A DNA stretch of 64,000 nucleotides from contig NZ_CP129013.1 in NCBI RefSeq assembly GCF_020524035.2, forward strand, positions 3,100,001 to 3,164,000, in the 5' to 3' direction. Each line of letters opens with the position of its first letter. Positions within the stretch are counted from its first letter, which is position 1. Of the stretch, positions 32,159-44,695 are shown piece after piece. A program made the position numbers and the translations under genes. The notes beneath the pieces are model-generated. The model saw nothing but the letters and a program-made list of their open reading frames with translations, was not told the origin of the DNA and did no database searches. This stretch comes from Bacillus carboniphilus (GTDB taxonomy: Bacteria > Bacillota > Bacilli > Bacillales > JAIVKR01).

Positions 32159-33429
32159 GACATGACCACTAACTTGGGTTAAAATTAAAGCTCCAACACC
32201 ATAACCCTAACCAAGGAGTGTTCATGTCCAATGACTAGATTATCACATCAAGAAAAAATCCACAATATTTTAGAGGAATGGCGTTTACCACTTTATTTTT
32301 CCAAGCCGTCTATGAACCATCTTGTTTCTATGATTGATGGGATGCTGAGTTTCGGTTTCACAGGAAAGATATCGCAAATTCATGCGCTAAGCTTTTGTAA
32401 AAAACATCGTACAACATTAAGCTATTTTTTAAATAAAGGTGCTTGGGACGAAACCTATTTAAATCAAATTACAAAACAAAAAACCGCCCAAACCATTCAC
32501 AAAAACGCAAGAAAACAAAAGGAACCTGTATTCCTTCTCTTTGATGACACCATCGGACAAAAGACCAAACCTTCGTCACAGGCTCAGTCTCCTATTGAAT
32601 CTTGTCAGTACCATTTTTGTCACAAAGAAGGAAAACCTGTTTACGGACATCAAGTCGTTGGAATGATGATGCAAAGCGGGGATTTAGCGTATCCCTATGA
32701 TTTCGCCCTATATAACCAATCGAAAGAAAAGAGTAAAATTCAAATGGCCGTTGATATGATTGACTCTTATGTAAAGCGAACTGTATCAACCTATATCCTT
32801 TGTGATAGTTGGTATACCTCTAAACGTATCATTGAAGCTGGACTAGGGAAAGGAATTCATACGATAGGAGCTCTTAGAAGCAATCGCATCTTTTTCCAAA
32901 AGGCGAGCGAAAACAAATCAAACAGTTTGTTCCCGATATTTCAATGGAAGAAACCGACCTTGTGACCGTTGGTGATGAAACCTATCGAGTCTATCGTTAC
33001 GAAGGAAAACTGAATGATTTAGAGCTTGGTGTTGTATTGCTTTGCTTCAAAGAAGGCGAACCAATGGAGCCTAAAAACGTACGCAGCTTCCTATGTACAG
33101 ATATACAGCTATCCACAAAGAAAATCTTAGACTACTACTCCAAACGATGGTCAATTGAAACGTATTTTAAACAAATAAAAGGATCGTTAGGTTTTGATGG
33201 ATATCAGATTCGCAGTGAAAAAGCGATCTTGAGATATTGGACAATTTTAAACTTCACCTATATTTTCGCAAGCCTTTTAAAAGGCACAAAATTTTGCGAA
33301 GCTCTCCATGAAATCAGGAATCAAAAGTTTGGTAGCATCATTAGGTTTGTATATGATCAAGCAACTCAAGGAGAAGAACTTGAAAAGATTAAAAAAGAGC
33401 TTTTAGTTGCCTAGGGTACTTGTCATTTC
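32159..33429 (+). mobile_element. IS701/IS4-like insertion sequence, ~1.27 kb
   Basis: Imperfect terminal inverted repeats of about 32 bases: the left end begins GACATGACCACTAACTTGGG and the right end, read from outside on the other strand, begins GAAATGACAAGTACCCTAGG; both continue into AAAGCTC. They flank one transposase gene. Exact ends and target duplication were not resolved. The right end lies against the truncated 5' side of the NIPSNAP-like gene. Confidence 0.75.
32231..33414 (+). CDS. IS701/IS4-like DDE transposase (frameshifted)
   Basis: A ~394-residue DDE transposase. The first Asp is in FLLFDDTIG (near residue 103), the second in ILCDSWYTSKR (near 198) and the Glu in SKRWSIETYFKQIKG (near 320), the usual IS4-superfamily pattern. 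One missing C near 32893-32896 (TTTTTCCAAAAGG, expected TTTTTCCCAAAAGG) breaks the frame between RIFF and the GERKQIKQFVPD continuation. If real, the element is inactive; given similar one-base lesions elsewhere it may be an assembly error. Confidence 0.85.
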
Positions 33430-33451
33430 ATTTTTGTTGGTAATTTTTGTA

Positions 33452-33811
33452 TTGATTTTTACTCAATTAGAGTATTATAGAAGAAAACGGTATGTTGTGA
33501 AGGGTGAGTTTGTGGAAATATTGAATAACCACTTTAACAACACGAATTTACCTAATCAATTAAAATACGGTTCTCGATTAGTTGGTCGCTGGATGAAAGC
33601 AAATAATGATGATACTGTGGAGATATTTGCTATATGGGAATACGATAGTTACGAAGATTATATGGAAATTGAAAAGAAAATTCAAAGTGACCAAGCTCAT
33701 ATAAAACGTATTCAATATTTCTATGAAGAACATGGTGGAAGAGAATTTGTGTATAAGGAATACATCATTGATGTGAAAAATGAAGCTTTAGAGTCTACAG
33801 TAAAACGTTAA
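33452..33811 (+). CDS. NIPSNAP family protein, 5' end possibly displaced by the IS
   Basis: The body YYRRKRYVVKGEFVEILNNH, then NQLKYGSRLVGRW and FAIWEYDSYEDYMEIE, matches small NIPSNAP (dimeric alpha/beta-barrel) proteins of about 110 residues. Family members begin around MIYRRK, so most of the protein is present. No ribosome site precedes the possible TTG starts, and the sequence just upstream is the IS right end, which suggests that insertion removed the native start region. Function of the family in bacteria is unclear. Confidence 0.65.
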   Translation: MIFTQLEYYRRKRYVVKGEFVEILNNHFNNTNLPNQLKYGSRLVGRWMKANNDDTVEIFAIWEYDSYEDYMEIEKKIQSDQAHIKRIQYFYEEHGGREFVYKEYIIDVKNEALESTVKR

Positions 33812-33939
33812 TCTAACTATGGGTTGTTTGATATTTGTTGCTTTAATACAGACAAGAGAATCTTATAGAAAACAACTTCCAATAAGAGGGGGAGTCTTAA
33901 CGGTAAGTAACTATAGACTACAATTGGAGGAACTAGATT

Positions 33940-34770
33940 TTGAAATATTTAATATTAGGAGCAACTGGTTTTTTAGGGTCAACAATACATAGATTAGCTG
34001 AAAAATCAAATTATACGGTATTAGGTACTTCCAGATATGAGAATGAAAAAGAGAATATAATTAAATTAGATGTAATGGATACAAAGGCAGTAGAACAACT
34101 GATTCAAAAGTATATGCCTGATGCAGTTGTATGGTCCTTGTTAAGTATGGATAAAGAGGACGTGCTAATTAACGTTGGTCTAACAAACCTATTAACATCT
34201 ATTAGTGAACAAACAAAGCTTATTTTTCTTTCTACGGATGGTGTATTTACAGATGGACAAGGAGGACATATAGAGTCTGATAAAACGAGTCCATTAGCTG
34301 AAGAAGCGCCTTTAGCGACTTATGTTAATTCAAAAATTACAGGTGAAAAATTGGTGCAAAGTGAGCATCGAAACCACATCATTATCCGAACAGGACCTCT
34401 TTATGGAAAGGGGAGTGATCAGAATATTGAACAGCGAACACAAAGGGTTATGAAAGAAGTAGAGGATAAGGATTTCTTTCATGCTGCAACTAATATTTAT
34501 CGTACATTTGTCCATATTGATGACTTATCAAAAGTCATTTTAGAACTATCTTCTATAGACTTTAAAGGAAAGTTACATGTAGGCCCCTTGCAAAAAGAAA
34601 GTTATTATACGTTCTATAAAAAGCGTTTAAAATCTTTTGGTTATGATGAAAATGTTATAAAGCCTTCGATAGTTAATTCAAATCAAAATCCACATATATT
34701 AATGGATACGTCATTAAATACGCATAGAGTGAATAACCTTCCTGTTTTGAGATTTAGAACTATAGATTGA
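33940..34770 (+). CDS. Sugar nucleotide-binding protein, RmlD-like SDR
   Basis: A 276-residue extended short-chain dehydrogenase of the RmlD (dTDP-4-dehydrorhamnose reductase) type. The NAD(P) motif GATGFLG lies at residues 7-13, LDVMD near 42 marks the cofactor region, and STDGVFTDG and YVNSKITGE (Tyr-x-x-x-Lys) form the active site. TTG start follows TTGGAGGAAC. No rhamnose cluster is nearby, so the physiological substrate is uncertain. Confidence 0.82.
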   Translation: MKYLILGATGFLGSTIHRLAEKSNYTVLGTSRYENEKENIIKLDVMDTKAVEQLIQKYMPDAVVWSLLSMDKEDVLINVGLTNLLTSISEQTKLIFLSTDGVFTDGQGGHIESDKTSPLAEEAPLATYVNSKITGEKLVQSEHRNHIIIRTGPLYGKGSDQNIEQRTQRVMKEVEDKDFFHAATNIYRTFVHIDDLSKVILELSSIDFKGKLHVGPLQKESYYTFYKKRLKSFGYDENVIKPSIVNSNQNPHILMDTSLNTHRVNNLPVLRFRTID

Positions 34771-34976
34771 CGCTGCTATCTATAGATTCATTCTTAATTA
34801 TATCTCCACTTTTCCTCTTTTAAAAAGTAATGTGTAGAGGTTGCTCATATAAATAAGGTGTTTATGTGGTTGTCTAACTTCTTCCCTTTCACCAATGATT
34901 GAATATACGTTTATCTTCCCCCTCTTTTTTTTGATATAATGAAGGAATCGAAGTGCTTGAGGGAGGATTTTTGTGC

Positions 34977-35660
34977 ATGTACGAAGTGAACAAATGGAAG
35001 CATGTTTTTAAATTGGATCCGAATAAGCCAATGAGTGATGAAGCATTAGAGGAAATTTGTCAGTCTGGTACGGATGCCATTATTGTCGGTGGGACTGATG
35101 ATGTAACAGAAGATAATGTCCTTTTCTTACTATCCCGCATACGTCGTTTTCTTGTCCCTTGTGTGCTAGAAGTATCGAACTTAGATGCACTTGTTCCAGG
35201 TTTTGACCTTTACTTTATTCCAACCGTTTTAAATAGTCAAGTTACACAATGGGTAACTGGCCATCATCATCAAGCGGTGAAGGAATATGGTCAAATTATG
35301 AACTGGGATGAGATTGTTATGGAAGGATATTGTATTGCTAATCCTGATTGTAAAGCTGCAAACCTAACAAATGCAAAAGAAGATTTAACGATAGAAGATA
35401 TTGAGGCATATGCAATAATGGCTGAAAAAATGTTTCGGTTACCGATCTTTTACTTAGAATATAGCGGTCGTTATGGAGATATTGAGGTTGTGAAACAAGT
35501 CAAACATTCTCTAGATCAAACAACGCTCTTTTATGGTGGAGGCATCAAAAATCTACAGCAAGCGGAGGAAATGGCCCAATTTGCAGATGTGATTGTTGTA
35601 GGCAATGCCCTATATGAAAACCTTGAAGAAGCACTTGAAACAGTTAAAATTTTGAAATGA
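34977..35660 (+). CDS. pcrB: PcrB, heptaprenylglyceryl phosphate synthase
   Basis: A 227-residue TIM-barrel prenyltransferase that joins glycerol-1-phosphate to heptaprenyl diphosphate in Bacillales. The start ATG 34977 after GAGGGAGGA aligns with B. subtilis PcrB ([17 protein letters not shown]). The phosphate-binding segments [20 protein letters not shown] and [12 protein letters not shown] are intact. A TATAAT box at 34935-34940 is the probable -10 element. It starts the conserved pcrB-pcrA-ligA-camS cluster. Confidence 0.96.
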   Translation: MYEVNKWKHVFKLDPNKPMSDEALEEICQSGTDAIIVGGTDDVTEDNVLFLLSRIRRFLVPCVLEVSNLDALVPGFDLYFIPTVLNSQVTQWVTGHHHQAVKEYGQIMNWDEIVMEGYCIANPDCKAANLTNAKEDLTIEDIEAYAIMAEKMFRLPIFYLEYSGRYGDIEVVKQVKHSLDQTTLFYGGGIKNLQQAEEMAQFADVIVVGNALYENLEEALETVKILK

Positions 35661-35722
35661 GTTGACTGGAAGGGAAAGATTAGAGAAAATAAGAACAAAA
35701 GTTCTATTGGTGGTGAGGTCAA

Positions 35723-37924
35723 ATGAGTATTCTTACAGAGAAATTATTGAATGGAATGAATGACCAGCAAAAAAAAGCGGTACAAAAAACAGATGGCCCT
35801 TTGTTAATATTGGCGGGAGCAGGGAGTGGAAAAACAAGAGTTTTGACGCATCGAATTGCCTATTTGATGGCAGAGAAACAGGTTGCTCCAAGGAATATTT
35901 TGGCGATTACCTTTACAAATAAGGCAGCGCGTGAAATGAGAGATCGGGTGACGAACTTGGTGATGGATCGTGGAGAAGATGTTTGGATTTCTACTTTCCA
36001 CTCGATGTGTGTCAAAATTTTACGCAGAGATATTGATCGGATTGGCATTAATCGAAATTTTTCTATCTTAGATTCCAGTGATCAGCGCTCTGTCATCAAG
36101 CAAATTGTGAAGGATAAAAATTTAGACCCAAAGCAATTTGACCCGAAAGCGATTTTAGGTTCAATTAGCGGTGCAAAAAACGAGCTTATTACACCTGAGC
36201 CGTATGAAAAAACGGTCGCTAGCCCTTGGGAGCAAGTAGTTAGTGACGTGTATAAAGAATATCAAAAAAGGTTAGTGAAAAATCAATCGCTCGATTTCGA
36301 TGATTTGATCATGACGACGATTCAACTGTTTCAACGTGTACCAGAGGTACTTGAATTTTATCAAAGAAAATTTCAATATATTCATGTTGATGAGTACCAA
36401 GATACGAATAAAGCGCAATATAGGCTAATAAAAATGTTAGCTAGTCGTTTTAAAAATATTTGTGTGGTCGGAGATTCAGATCAGTCCATTTATCGTTGGC
36501 GTGGAGCCGATATTACCAATATATTATCCTTCGAAAAAGATTATCAGCATGCCCAGTTAATTATGCTCGAACAAAACTATCGTTCAACGAAGCTGATTTT
36601 AGAAGCAGCAAATGGCGTGATTGAGAATAATGCAGGTCGGAAACCGAAAAAGCTGTGGACGGAAAACGATGAAGGGAAAAAAATCACTTATTATCAAGCA
36701 GAAAGAGAGACGGATGAAGCGCAATTTGTTGTTGGTCAAATCCAAGAATTATTAAAAGAACAAAGCTGTAAATTATCCGACATCGCGATTCTTTATCGAA
36801 CGAATGCACAGTCTCGTGTGATGGAAGAAATGCTTCTTAAATCTAATATCAATTATACGATTGTCGGTGGAACCAAGTTCTACGACCGTAAAGAAATAAA
36901 AGACATGCTTGCTTACATGAGGTTAATTGCCAATCCAGATGATGATATTAGTTTTGAAAGAATTGTGAACGTTCCAAAAAGAGGGGTAGGGGCCACGTCC
37001 GTCGATAAAATTAGACAATACGCCGTGACGAATGGCTTATCCATGTTTCAATCGATAGGAGAAATTGAACAAATTCCGGTTTCATCAAGAGTGAAAAATA
37101 CCTTGATCGATTTCAGGGCAATGGTCACTAACTTAGAGCAAATGCAGGAGTATATATCCGTGACGGAGCTGGCAGAGGAACTGTTAGATCGAACGGGGTA
37201 TCGTGAAATGCTTATAAGCGAAAGAACCATTGAATCGCAAAGTCGTTTAGAAAACTTAGATGAGTTTTTATCGGTGACACAAAGCTTTGAAAAAGATAGT
37301 GAAGATAAAAGCTTAGTTGCCTTCTTAACAGACCTTGCCTTGGTCGCGGATGTTGACCAATTAGATGAAGAAGAACCTGAAATACCGGAAGAAAAAGCCG
37401 TGCTAATGACTCTCCATTCAGCAAAAGGTTTAGAGTTTCCCATTGTCTTTTTAATTGGGTTGGAAGAAGGCGTATTCCCTCATAGTCGATCATTGATGGA
37501 AGAATCAGAAATGGAAGAGGAACGCAGACTAGCTTATGTTGGGATCACTCGTGCAGAAAAACAACTGTATTTAACAAGTGCAAAGATGAGAACGTTATTT
37601 GGTCGTACAAATATGAACATTGAATCGAGATTTATTAAGGAGATTCCTGCTTCTTTAGTTGAAAACTTAAATGATAAATTAAACCCAAAACGCGCCGATT
37701 CACGATTTGCCAAAAGAAGTAACCGTCCTCCATTTAAGCAAACAGGTGGAGATCAAACGCTATGGGTTGTTGGTGATAAAGCCCAACATAAAACATGGGG
37801 CATTGGCACGATCGTTCGTGTAAAAGGAGAGGGATCTGATCAAGAAATAGATGTGGCTTTCCCAAATCCAGTAGGCATTAAACGACTACTCGCGAAGTTT
37901 GCCCCAATTGAAAAGTTGAAATAA
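35723..37924 (+). CDS. pcrA: PcrA, ATP-dependent 3'-5' DNA helicase
   Basis: A 733-residue SF1A helicase that acts in repair and rolling-circle replication and is essential in B. subtilis. Motifs in order: Q motif NDQQKKAVQ, Walker [11 protein letters not shown] (near residue 33), Ia [20 protein letters not shown] (near 223), [35 protein letters not shown] (near 565) and [11 protein letters not shown]. The C-terminal Tudor-like end ([13 protein letters not shown]) is present. RBS GGTGGTGAGG. The frame is intact. Confidence 0.97.
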   Translation: MSILTEKLLNGMNDQQKKAVQKTDGPLLILAGAGSGKTRVLTHRIAYLMAEKQVAPRNILAITFTNKAAREMRDRVTNLVMDRGEDVWISTFHSMCVKILRRDIDRIGINRNFSILDSSDQRSVIKQIVKDKNLDPKQFDPKAILGSISGAKNELITPEPYEKTVASPWEQVVSDVYKEYQKRLVKNQSLDFDDLIMTTIQLFQRVPEVLEFYQRKFQYIHVDEYQDTNKAQYRLIKMLASRFKNICVVGDSDQSIYRWRGADITNILSFEKDYQHAQLIMLEQNYRSTKLILEAANGVIENNAGRKPKKLWTENDEGKKITYYQAERETDEAQFVVGQIQELLKEQSCKLSDIAILYRTNAQSRVMEEMLLKSNINYTIVGGTKFYDRKEIKDMLAYMRLIANPDDDISFERIVNVPKRGVGATSVDKIRQYAVTNGLSMFQSIGEIEQIPVSSRVKNTLIDFRAMVTNLEQMQEYISVTELAEELLDRTGYREMLISERTIESQSRLENLDEFLSVTQSFEKDSEDKSLVAFLTDLALVADVDQLDEEEPEIPEEKAVLMTLHSAKGLEFPIVFLIGLEEGVFPHSRSLMEESEMEEERRLAYVGITRAEKQLYLTSAKMRTLFGRTNMNIESRFIKEIPASLVENLNDKLNPKRADSRFAKRSNRPPFKQTGGDQTLWVVGDKAQHKTWGIGTIVRVKGEGSDQEIDVAFPNPVGIKRLLAKFAPIEKLK

Positions 37925-38089
37925 AAAACGATGGACTGTAAGCATCGTAAGGGGCAGAAGATGGATTTTCAATGGGCTTCAGTTGAACACGCATCTAGAG
38001 TGCCTTTCCGTATCTATGCTATTTAAGCACAAAGGAGGACATGAACAGTTAAAGAAAGGATAAGCAAACATAGTCAAAGAGTAACAAAG

Positions 38090-38362
38090 GTGTAGGTTGT
38101 GAACGTTCCCAGACGTTGCGAAAGTGACGGTTGCATAGGGTAGAACCTTGAGGGTCGCCTACATTAGGCAAAAATGCGAAAACCAAGCGAAAAAATCTAA
38201 CGAAAGGAGAGTCTACTTAGACGAATATACGGTTGTCACTTAACGATGACGTATATATGTAGGGTGGGCTACATCCGAATTTACGCCTGTGGAGTGCTAT
38301 ACTAACCGTAGTAGCGAGCATTTGGCAAAACGGAGCACAGAGAAGCAGGAAACCGTCTGGCA
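38090..38362 (+). ncRNA. Candidate structured RNA between pcrA and ligA
   Basis: The ~480 bases from 37925 to 38408 have no coding frame but many stems. TGTAGG (38091) pairs with CCTACA (38158). GTTGC-GAAA-GTGAC (38115) is a GAAA hairpin. GTCTA/TAGAC pair at 38211-38222. ATATAC...GTCA (38225-38238) pairs with TGAC-GTATAT (38247-38256). ATGTAG-GGTGGG-CTACAT is at 38257-38274. GTGCT-A-TACTA (38294) pairs with TAGTA...AGCAT (38309-38321). ACGG pairs with CCGT near 38330-38355. The stems and GNRA loops suggest a folded RNA, perhaps an ORF-less ribozyme or intron fragment. I cannot assign a family. The strand is inferred from the flanking genes. Confidence 0.5.
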
Positions 38363-38369
38363 TAAATAA

Positions 38370-40405
<2,036 letters not shown>

Positions 40406-40418
40406 GAGGTGTGGACCC

Positions 40419-41595
40419 TTGAGGAAGATTATTGCATTATTGGGGATTGTAAGTATTTTACTCGCTGGCTGTCTCCCGTTTGGTGGCGACGACACAGAAG
40501 AGATTGTTCAAGAGAATGAAGAAGGGACGGAAGCGGAAAAAGCCGTCATTCCTAAACACAATATTTCCGATGAATACTACCGTATGGTTTTGGGAGAAGA
40601 TGGCTTTAACCCGAGTAAAGCAAGAGGGGGTAGTTGCAGGTGACTTAAACACGCGTCTTGACATTGAAGAGTTTGAAACAGGATTAATGCGAGCTGCACA
40701 AGAGTCTTTTCCAACGGATGATTATGTCTTTCAAGAAGGACAATATATAGATGCAAGCTTAATTCGGTCCTGGTTAGCTCGAGAAAAAACGGGGGATGAC
40801 CTGAAAGAGGCACAAGAAAAAGATGCTAATTTCGTAAATGGACTTAACCCAACCAAAAATTCAAAAGAAGAATATACACCTGAATATTTAGCTTCGGTCT
40901 TGGAACATAATTTTTTGAGTAAAACGGATAATGGCGAGCTGAAATTGGCCGGGATTTCCATAGGACTTGCGATGAACTCTACTTACTACTATCAAAAAGT
41001 ACAGTATGGTGCTGAATATGAGGCAGATTTAAAAGAAGCGGATATTCAAGAACAAGCAAAGCAAATAGCTCAAAAGATTTTAAGCCAAGTTCGTCAGTTG
41101 GAAGGTCTAGAGCAAGTGCCGATTACCATCGCTGTTTTTCAGCAAGAGGAAAAGTCTTCAATTGTACCAGGGTCGTTTATTTTAAAAACAGATGTGAAGA
41201 AAGGTTCCGGTACCATTGATAAATGGGAGGAGATAGACGAAACTTATTATTTCTTTAAATCTGATAAAGCGGACAAAGAAAAAGTGGAAGATGCCGAGAC
41301 GTTTGATAAGTTTAAAGGAGATGTAGAGGATTTCTTCCCAAATTATTCAGGTGTTGTAGGAACGGCTTTTTATCAAGATAAAGAGTTAACGAAGCTCAAA
41401 ATCGATGTCACCATGCAATTTAATGGAGAAACAGAGGTCATTGCCTTCTCGCAATTTTTAACAGGTAAAGTGGAAAGTTACTACGGTAAACGAAATTTAA
41501 ATGTTGAAGTTGTCATCAAGTCTTCTCAAGGGCAGGAAGCGCTCATTTTAATGAAACCAGGTGACGATGAGCCCACCGTTTTCATTGGTCAATAA
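40419..41595 (+). CDS. camS: CamS family sex pheromone-type lipoprotein (YerH), frameshifted
   Basis: A ~391-residue exported lipoprotein. The TTG start at 40419 after AAGAGGTG gives signal peptide KIIALLGIVSILLAGC with the lipobox LAGC. The CamS body continues after a frame change with VVAGDLNTRLDIEEFETGLM and ends KPGDDEPTVFIGQ. The break is one extra G in the run 40626-40630. In staphylococci the signal peptide of CamS yields a sex pheromone; the function of the mature protein is unknown. It follows ligA, as in B. subtilis yerH. Confidence 0.9.
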
Positions 41596-41616
41596 CAAGC
41601 TTATTGGCCTTTTTTT
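41587..41616 (+). terminator. Terminator after camS
   Basis: GGTCAATAA pairs with TTATTGGCC around CAAGC, followed by seven T residues. It overlaps the camS stop codon and closes the pcrB-camS cluster. Confidence 0.9.
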
Positions 41617-41708
41617 GTCATATATTAAAATTAATAATTTCGACTATTAACAAACATTTGATATGTGGGGCTATATTTTTGTAGAATGGTAGGTGAGTAC
41701 ATTTTTAT

Positions 41709-41865
41709 AGGTTGTTCAAAAAGTTTTAAAAAAATGTCGGATGAATAACATTGTTGGTTTGCTTTTCCGCTCCTCAAGTACTAAGTACGTACATTGCGAG
41801 TGCTCAAAGCTACACCGCCTCGTTCTTCATCGCCCTTTTTTCCCTACTTTTTGAACTCAGAACTT
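41709..41865. repeat. MITE-like intergenic repeat, ~157 bp
   Basis: Ends are GTTGTTCAAAAAGT on the left and ACTTTTTGAAC on the right. Internal blocks match the copy at 25834: ATGTCGGATGAATAACA-TTGTTGG, GCTTTTCCGCTCCTCAAGTA, CACCGCCTCGTTCTTCATCG. It lacks the GC-rich insert of the longer copy. Confidence 0.78.
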
Positions 41866-41866
41866 A

Positions 41867-41945
41867 TAGGTTGTTCAAAAAGTTTTACTATGAATTCGTA
41901 CATAGACTTACACATTGATCATTGATACTTTTTGAACACGAACTT
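41867..41945. repeat. MITE-like intergenic repeat, short form ~79 bp
   Basis: A second element directly abuts the previous one: left end TAGGTTGTTCAAAAAGT, right end ACTTTTTGAACACGAACTT, with an unrelated ~45-base core. It ends about 25 bases before the rocA start codon, so it contributes to the rocA upstream region. Confidence 0.7.
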
Positions 41946-41970
41946 ATATTTTATTAGGAGGCTGATTTTC

Positions 41971-43519
41971 GTGGTAGTACCTTATAAACATGAACCGTTT
42001 ACTAATTTTTCAGTCCCAGAGAACAAAAAAGCTTTTGAAGAAGGCTTAAAGCTTGTGGAGTCCTATTTAGGTAAGGATTATCCATTGGTCATTGGTGGCG
42101 AGAGAGTAACAACTGAAGATAAAATTGTTTCTATAAATCCAGCGAATAAAGAGGAAGTCATTGGTCGCGTCTCTAAGGCGAATCAAGAGCTTGCTGAAAA
42201 AGCTATGCAAGAAGCAACTGAAGCGTTTAAAACGTGGAGAAAAGTCAAACCAGAAGTAAGAGCTGATGTGTTATTCAGAGCGAGCGCAATTGTACGTCGT
42301 CGTAAGCATGAATTTTCTGCTATTCTTGTTAAAGAAGCAGGGGAAGCCTTGGAATGAAGCAGATGCTGATACTGCTGAAGCAATCGACTTCATGGAATAT
42401 TACGCACGTCAAATGCTAAGGCTTAAAGATGGAATGCCAGTTGAAAGTCGTCCAGGCGAATTCAACCGTTATGATTACATTCCTTTAGGTGTAGGGATTG
42501 TTATTTCTCCTTGGAACTTTGCTTTTGCTATTATGGCGGGTACAGCTGTTGCAGCGATAGTTTCGGGTAACCCAATTATTCTTAAACCTGCTTCCACAAC
42601 CCCAGTTGTAGCGGCAAAGTTTGTTGAAGTATTAGAGGAAGCAGGCTTACCAAAAGGTGTTATTAACTATTTACCAGGTAGTGGAGCAGAGGTTGGCGAT
42701 TACTTAGTTGATCATCCAAAAACTCGTTTCATTTCCTTTACTGGTTCACGTGACGTTGGAACACGTATTTATGAAAGAGCGGCAAAAGTAAACCCAGGAC
42801 AAATTTGGCTTAAACGTGTCATTGCTGAAATGGGAGGAAAAGATACGATGGTTGTTGATAGCGAGGCTGATCTTGAATTAGCAGCTCAATCGATCGTCAA
42901 ATCAGCATTTGGCTTTTCTGGTCAAAAATGCTCTGCTTGTTCCCGTGCCATTGTATTAGAAGATGTATATGATCAAGTGTTAAATCGAGTAGTGGAGCTG
43001 ACAAAAGAATTAACGGTTGGGAATACAACAGACCTATCTAAATTTATGGGACCTGTTATCGATCAAGCAGCATTTGATAAAATTACAAGCTACATTGAAA
43101 TTGGTAAAGAAGAAGGTCGTCTAGTAGCTGGTGGCGAAGGAGATAGCTCAACTGGATATTTCATTCAACCAACGGTATTTGCTGATGTAGCCTCTGACGC
43201 TCGCATCATGCAAGAAGAAATCTTCGGACCAGTTGTGGCATTTACGAAAGCAAAATCGTTTGATGAAGCAATCGAAATTGCAAACAACACAGAGTATGGG
43301 TTAACGGGTGCAGTTATTACTAACAACCGTGCTCACCAAGAGCAAGCACGTGAAGATTTCCACGTTGGAAACCTATACTTTAACCGCGGTTGTACAGGTG
43401 CCATTGTTGGTTACCAACCATTTGGTGGCTTTAACATGTCTGGAACAGACTCAAAAGCAGGCGGCCCTGACTACTTATTGCTTCATATGCAAGCAAAAAC
43501 AACGTCAGAAATGTATTAA
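41971..43519 (+). CDS. rocA: L-glutamate gamma-semialdehyde dehydrogenase (P5C dehydrogenase), frameshifted
   Basis: A ~515-residue aldehyde dehydrogenase that oxidises P5C/glutamate semialdehyde to glutamate with NAD in proline and arginine breakdown. GTG start at 41971 follows TTAGGAGGC. The frame breaks at the G run 42340-42343 (four, expected three): KEAG then [17 protein letters not shown]. The NAD segment [23 protein letters not shown], catalytic Glu (IAEMGGKDT) and Cys ([12 protein letters not shown]) are intact. RocA or its paralog YcgN/PutC cannot be told apart here. Confidence 0.9.
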
Positions 43520-43526
43520 AACAATT

Positions 43527-43570
43527 CCCCCCCTTTGAAAGACGTTTTGTCTTCTTTAGGGGGTCTTAAT
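43527..43570 (+). terminator. Terminator after rocA
   Basis: CCCCCC TTTGAAAGAC pairs with GTCTTCTTTAGGGGG around GTTTT, followed by TCTTAAT. A strong stem with a weak T-tract. Confidence 0.7.
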
Positions 43571-43612
43571 CTGTAGGAAACATGCTCTTTTTTTAGTGGT
43601 TTCTGTACCACT

Positions 43613-44680
43613 TTATTCTTTTGGGGCTATATCATTATAATTTCTTTCATGATCTATAAGCCATTTCTTTCTTTCAACCCCTCCACCGTAGCCTCCTAAT
43701 GTCCCATCTGTTTGTATTACCCTATGACATGGGACTATAATGGATAACTGATTTGCCCCGTTTGCATTGCCTATAGCTCTTATAGAGGTTGGTTTATTTA
43801 TTAATTTGGCTAAATCTTTATAAGTACTCACTTTACCTATCTCTATTTTTAATAATTCATGCCAGACGGCTTTTTGAAAATTAGTACCATAAAATTTAAT
43901 AGGAGTTTCAAACTTCTCAAGCTTTTTCTCAAAGTATTTTTTTAATTCATTATCAATTTTCATGGAAATCCTTGTATTTCCCGGAATAACAGCTGCGTTT
44001 AATCTTTTCCTCATGCGTTCAATTTCTTTTTCTAATCCTCTACGATCAACAAATTCAAGTAAAAATAAGAATTCATCATCCGCAATACTTACCATTGGTC
44101 CTAATTTTGTGTCCAACCAGTTCGCGTATAATATTTTTACGTTATCCGATTTAGTTGGTGGATTCCCCATTATTTTTGAAAAGGAATCAATAAACCCACT
44201 AGAAGAATCATATCCTGCATCTAGTTGAGCATTGATGATTTTTTCACCTGTTCTAATGGACTTCAGAGCCATTCCCATTCTTCTCGCTCTAGCATATTGA
44301 ACAAATGTCATTCCGTAGATTTTTTTGAATTGTCTTCTCGCTGTAACTGCATGAATTCCCAGTTTTGAAAAATCAGCATCTTTCCATCTTTTTTCTGGAT
44401 TTTCTTCAACAAGCTCAATCATTTCATGAACTAATGTTGGGATCTCTTTAGGATAGGACATAGGGTTACATCTTTTGCACGGTCGAAAACCAGCCAACAG
44501 TGCTTCCTCCGCAGTCTCATAAAAATGACAATTTTCATATTTGGGTTTTCTTGCTGGACAAGTCGCATGACAAAATACCCCCGTTGTCTTTATTCCAGCA
44601 AAGAAAATCCCATCATATTTTGAATCTCTTTCTAACAACGCCTGGTAATATAGTTTTTTTATTGTTTCATCATTAAACAT
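43613..44680 (-). CDS. ada: Ada, bifunctional DNA repair methyltransferase and regulator
   Basis: A 355-residue full-length Ada protein. Residues 1-80 are the methylphosphotriester domain with zinc cysteines C37, C41, C68 and C71 (GVFCHATCPARKP, FRPCKRCNP). An AraC-type helix-turn-helix follows (~85-180). The C-terminal half is the O6-methylguanine methyltransferase with the acceptor Cys in VPCHRVI (near 318) and the substrate segment FYGTNFQKAVWHELL. It reverses alkylation damage and, once methylated, usually activates its own transcription. It lies 15 bases after the PEP-mutase-like gene, so they form one transcript. Confidence 0.93.
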   Translation of the reverse strand: MFNDETIKKLYYQALLERDSKYDGIFFAGIKTTGVFCHATCPARKPKYENCHFYETAEEALLAGFRPCKRCNPMSYPKEIPTLVHEMIELVEENPEKRWKDADFSKLGIHAVTARRQFKKIYGMTFVQYARARRMGMALKSIRTGEKIINAQLDAGYDSSSGFIDSFSKIMGNPPTKSDNVKILYANWLDTKLGPMVSIADDEFLFLLEFVDRRGLEKEIERMRKRLNAAVIPGNTRISMKIDNELKKYFEKKLEKFETPIKFYGTNFQKAVWHELLKIEIGKVSTYKDLAKLINKPTSIRAIGNANGANQLSIIVPCHRVIQTDGTLGGYGGGVERKKWLIDHERNYNDIAPKE

Positions 44681-44695
44681 TACAAGTTCTCCTTT

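Noticed and set aside
38090-38362. Group II intron with domain V
   Set aside because: GNRA loops invite this, but I found no reverse transcriptase frame, no clear GTGYG 5' end and no recognisable domain V, so I keep it as an unassigned structured RNA.
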